Below, in pieces: positions 63,985 to 64,000 of a DNA stretch of 64,000 nucleotides (position 1 is the stretch's first letter; every line of letters begins with the position of its first letter). This DNA comes from Amyelois transitella (Eukaryota > Arthropoda > Insecta > Lepidoptera > Pyralidae). Both the position numbers and the translations under genes were made by a program. The stretch is taken from positions 7,006,001 to 7,070,000 of the forward strand of contig NC_083529.1 in assembly GCF_032362555.1 (NCBI RefSeq). Reading direction: 5' to 3'. Below the pieces are notes generated by a model. The model did no database searches and was not told the DNA's origin. It saw only the letters and a program-made list of their open reading frames with translations.

Positions 63985-64000
63985 AATTTATTAAACTTCA

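Overview
The window is eukaryotic and almost certainly from a moth or butterfly (Lepidoptera). It is AT-rich, has spliced genes with small GT-AG exons and large introns, and carries repeats typical of lepidopteran genomes: TC...CTAG Helitron-like elements ending in 'cgacttcgtccgcg', a tRNA-derived SINE, and an RTE-like LINE. No bacterial or viral genome features were seen. The species cannot be named from sequence alone.

Layout, left to right. (1) 1-8600: mostly repeats. One convincing signal-peptide first exon lies on the minus strand at 3260-3315, and its gene runs off to the left. (2) 8868-19239, minus: a complete nine-exon inward-rectifier K+ channel gene (Kir/Irk family, 582 aa as modelled). 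(3) 20520-22680, plus: a 5'-truncated, frameshifted RTE-like LINE, the source of many 3' fragments elsewhere. (4) 23140-35773, minus: a second complete Kir/Irk gene, ten exons and 604 aa. It has the same exon phases as the first, so it is a tandem paralogue. (5) 36.2-42.4 kb: very AT-rich and nearly free of SINEs. Part is probably the 3' UTR of the next gene. (6) 40800-62783, minus: a large single-pass membrane protein gene, open at its 5' end. It encodes acidic repeats, a CUB domain, a membrane-proximal ectodomain, one transmembrane helix and a short tail. (7) 51817-52773, minus: an intronless DUF1295 (steroid-5-alpha-reductase-like) gene inside an intron of gene 6. (8) 62.8-64 kb: repeats.

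The dominant repeat, called S here, is a SINE-like element of about 265 bp. It begins 'gccgtgtggttcccggcacc' and ends 'gacgtgattatatgtatgtatg', and occurs roughly 65 times in both orientations. Its 3' end closely resembles the 3' end of the LINE (called L here), which suggests S is copied by L's machinery. Other families: T (tRNA-derived SINE), H1-H6 (Helitron-like), C (CR1-like LINE tail), and D, E, G (unnamed dispersed repeats).

The two channels are expected to form tetrameric membrane K+ channels. Both lack the three acidic residues that give classical Kir2 channels strong rectification, and they differ in filter sequence (GYG versus GFG). Exon boundaries come from reading splice sites and phases by eye. 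Repeat ends are approximate, usually within 5-15 bases.
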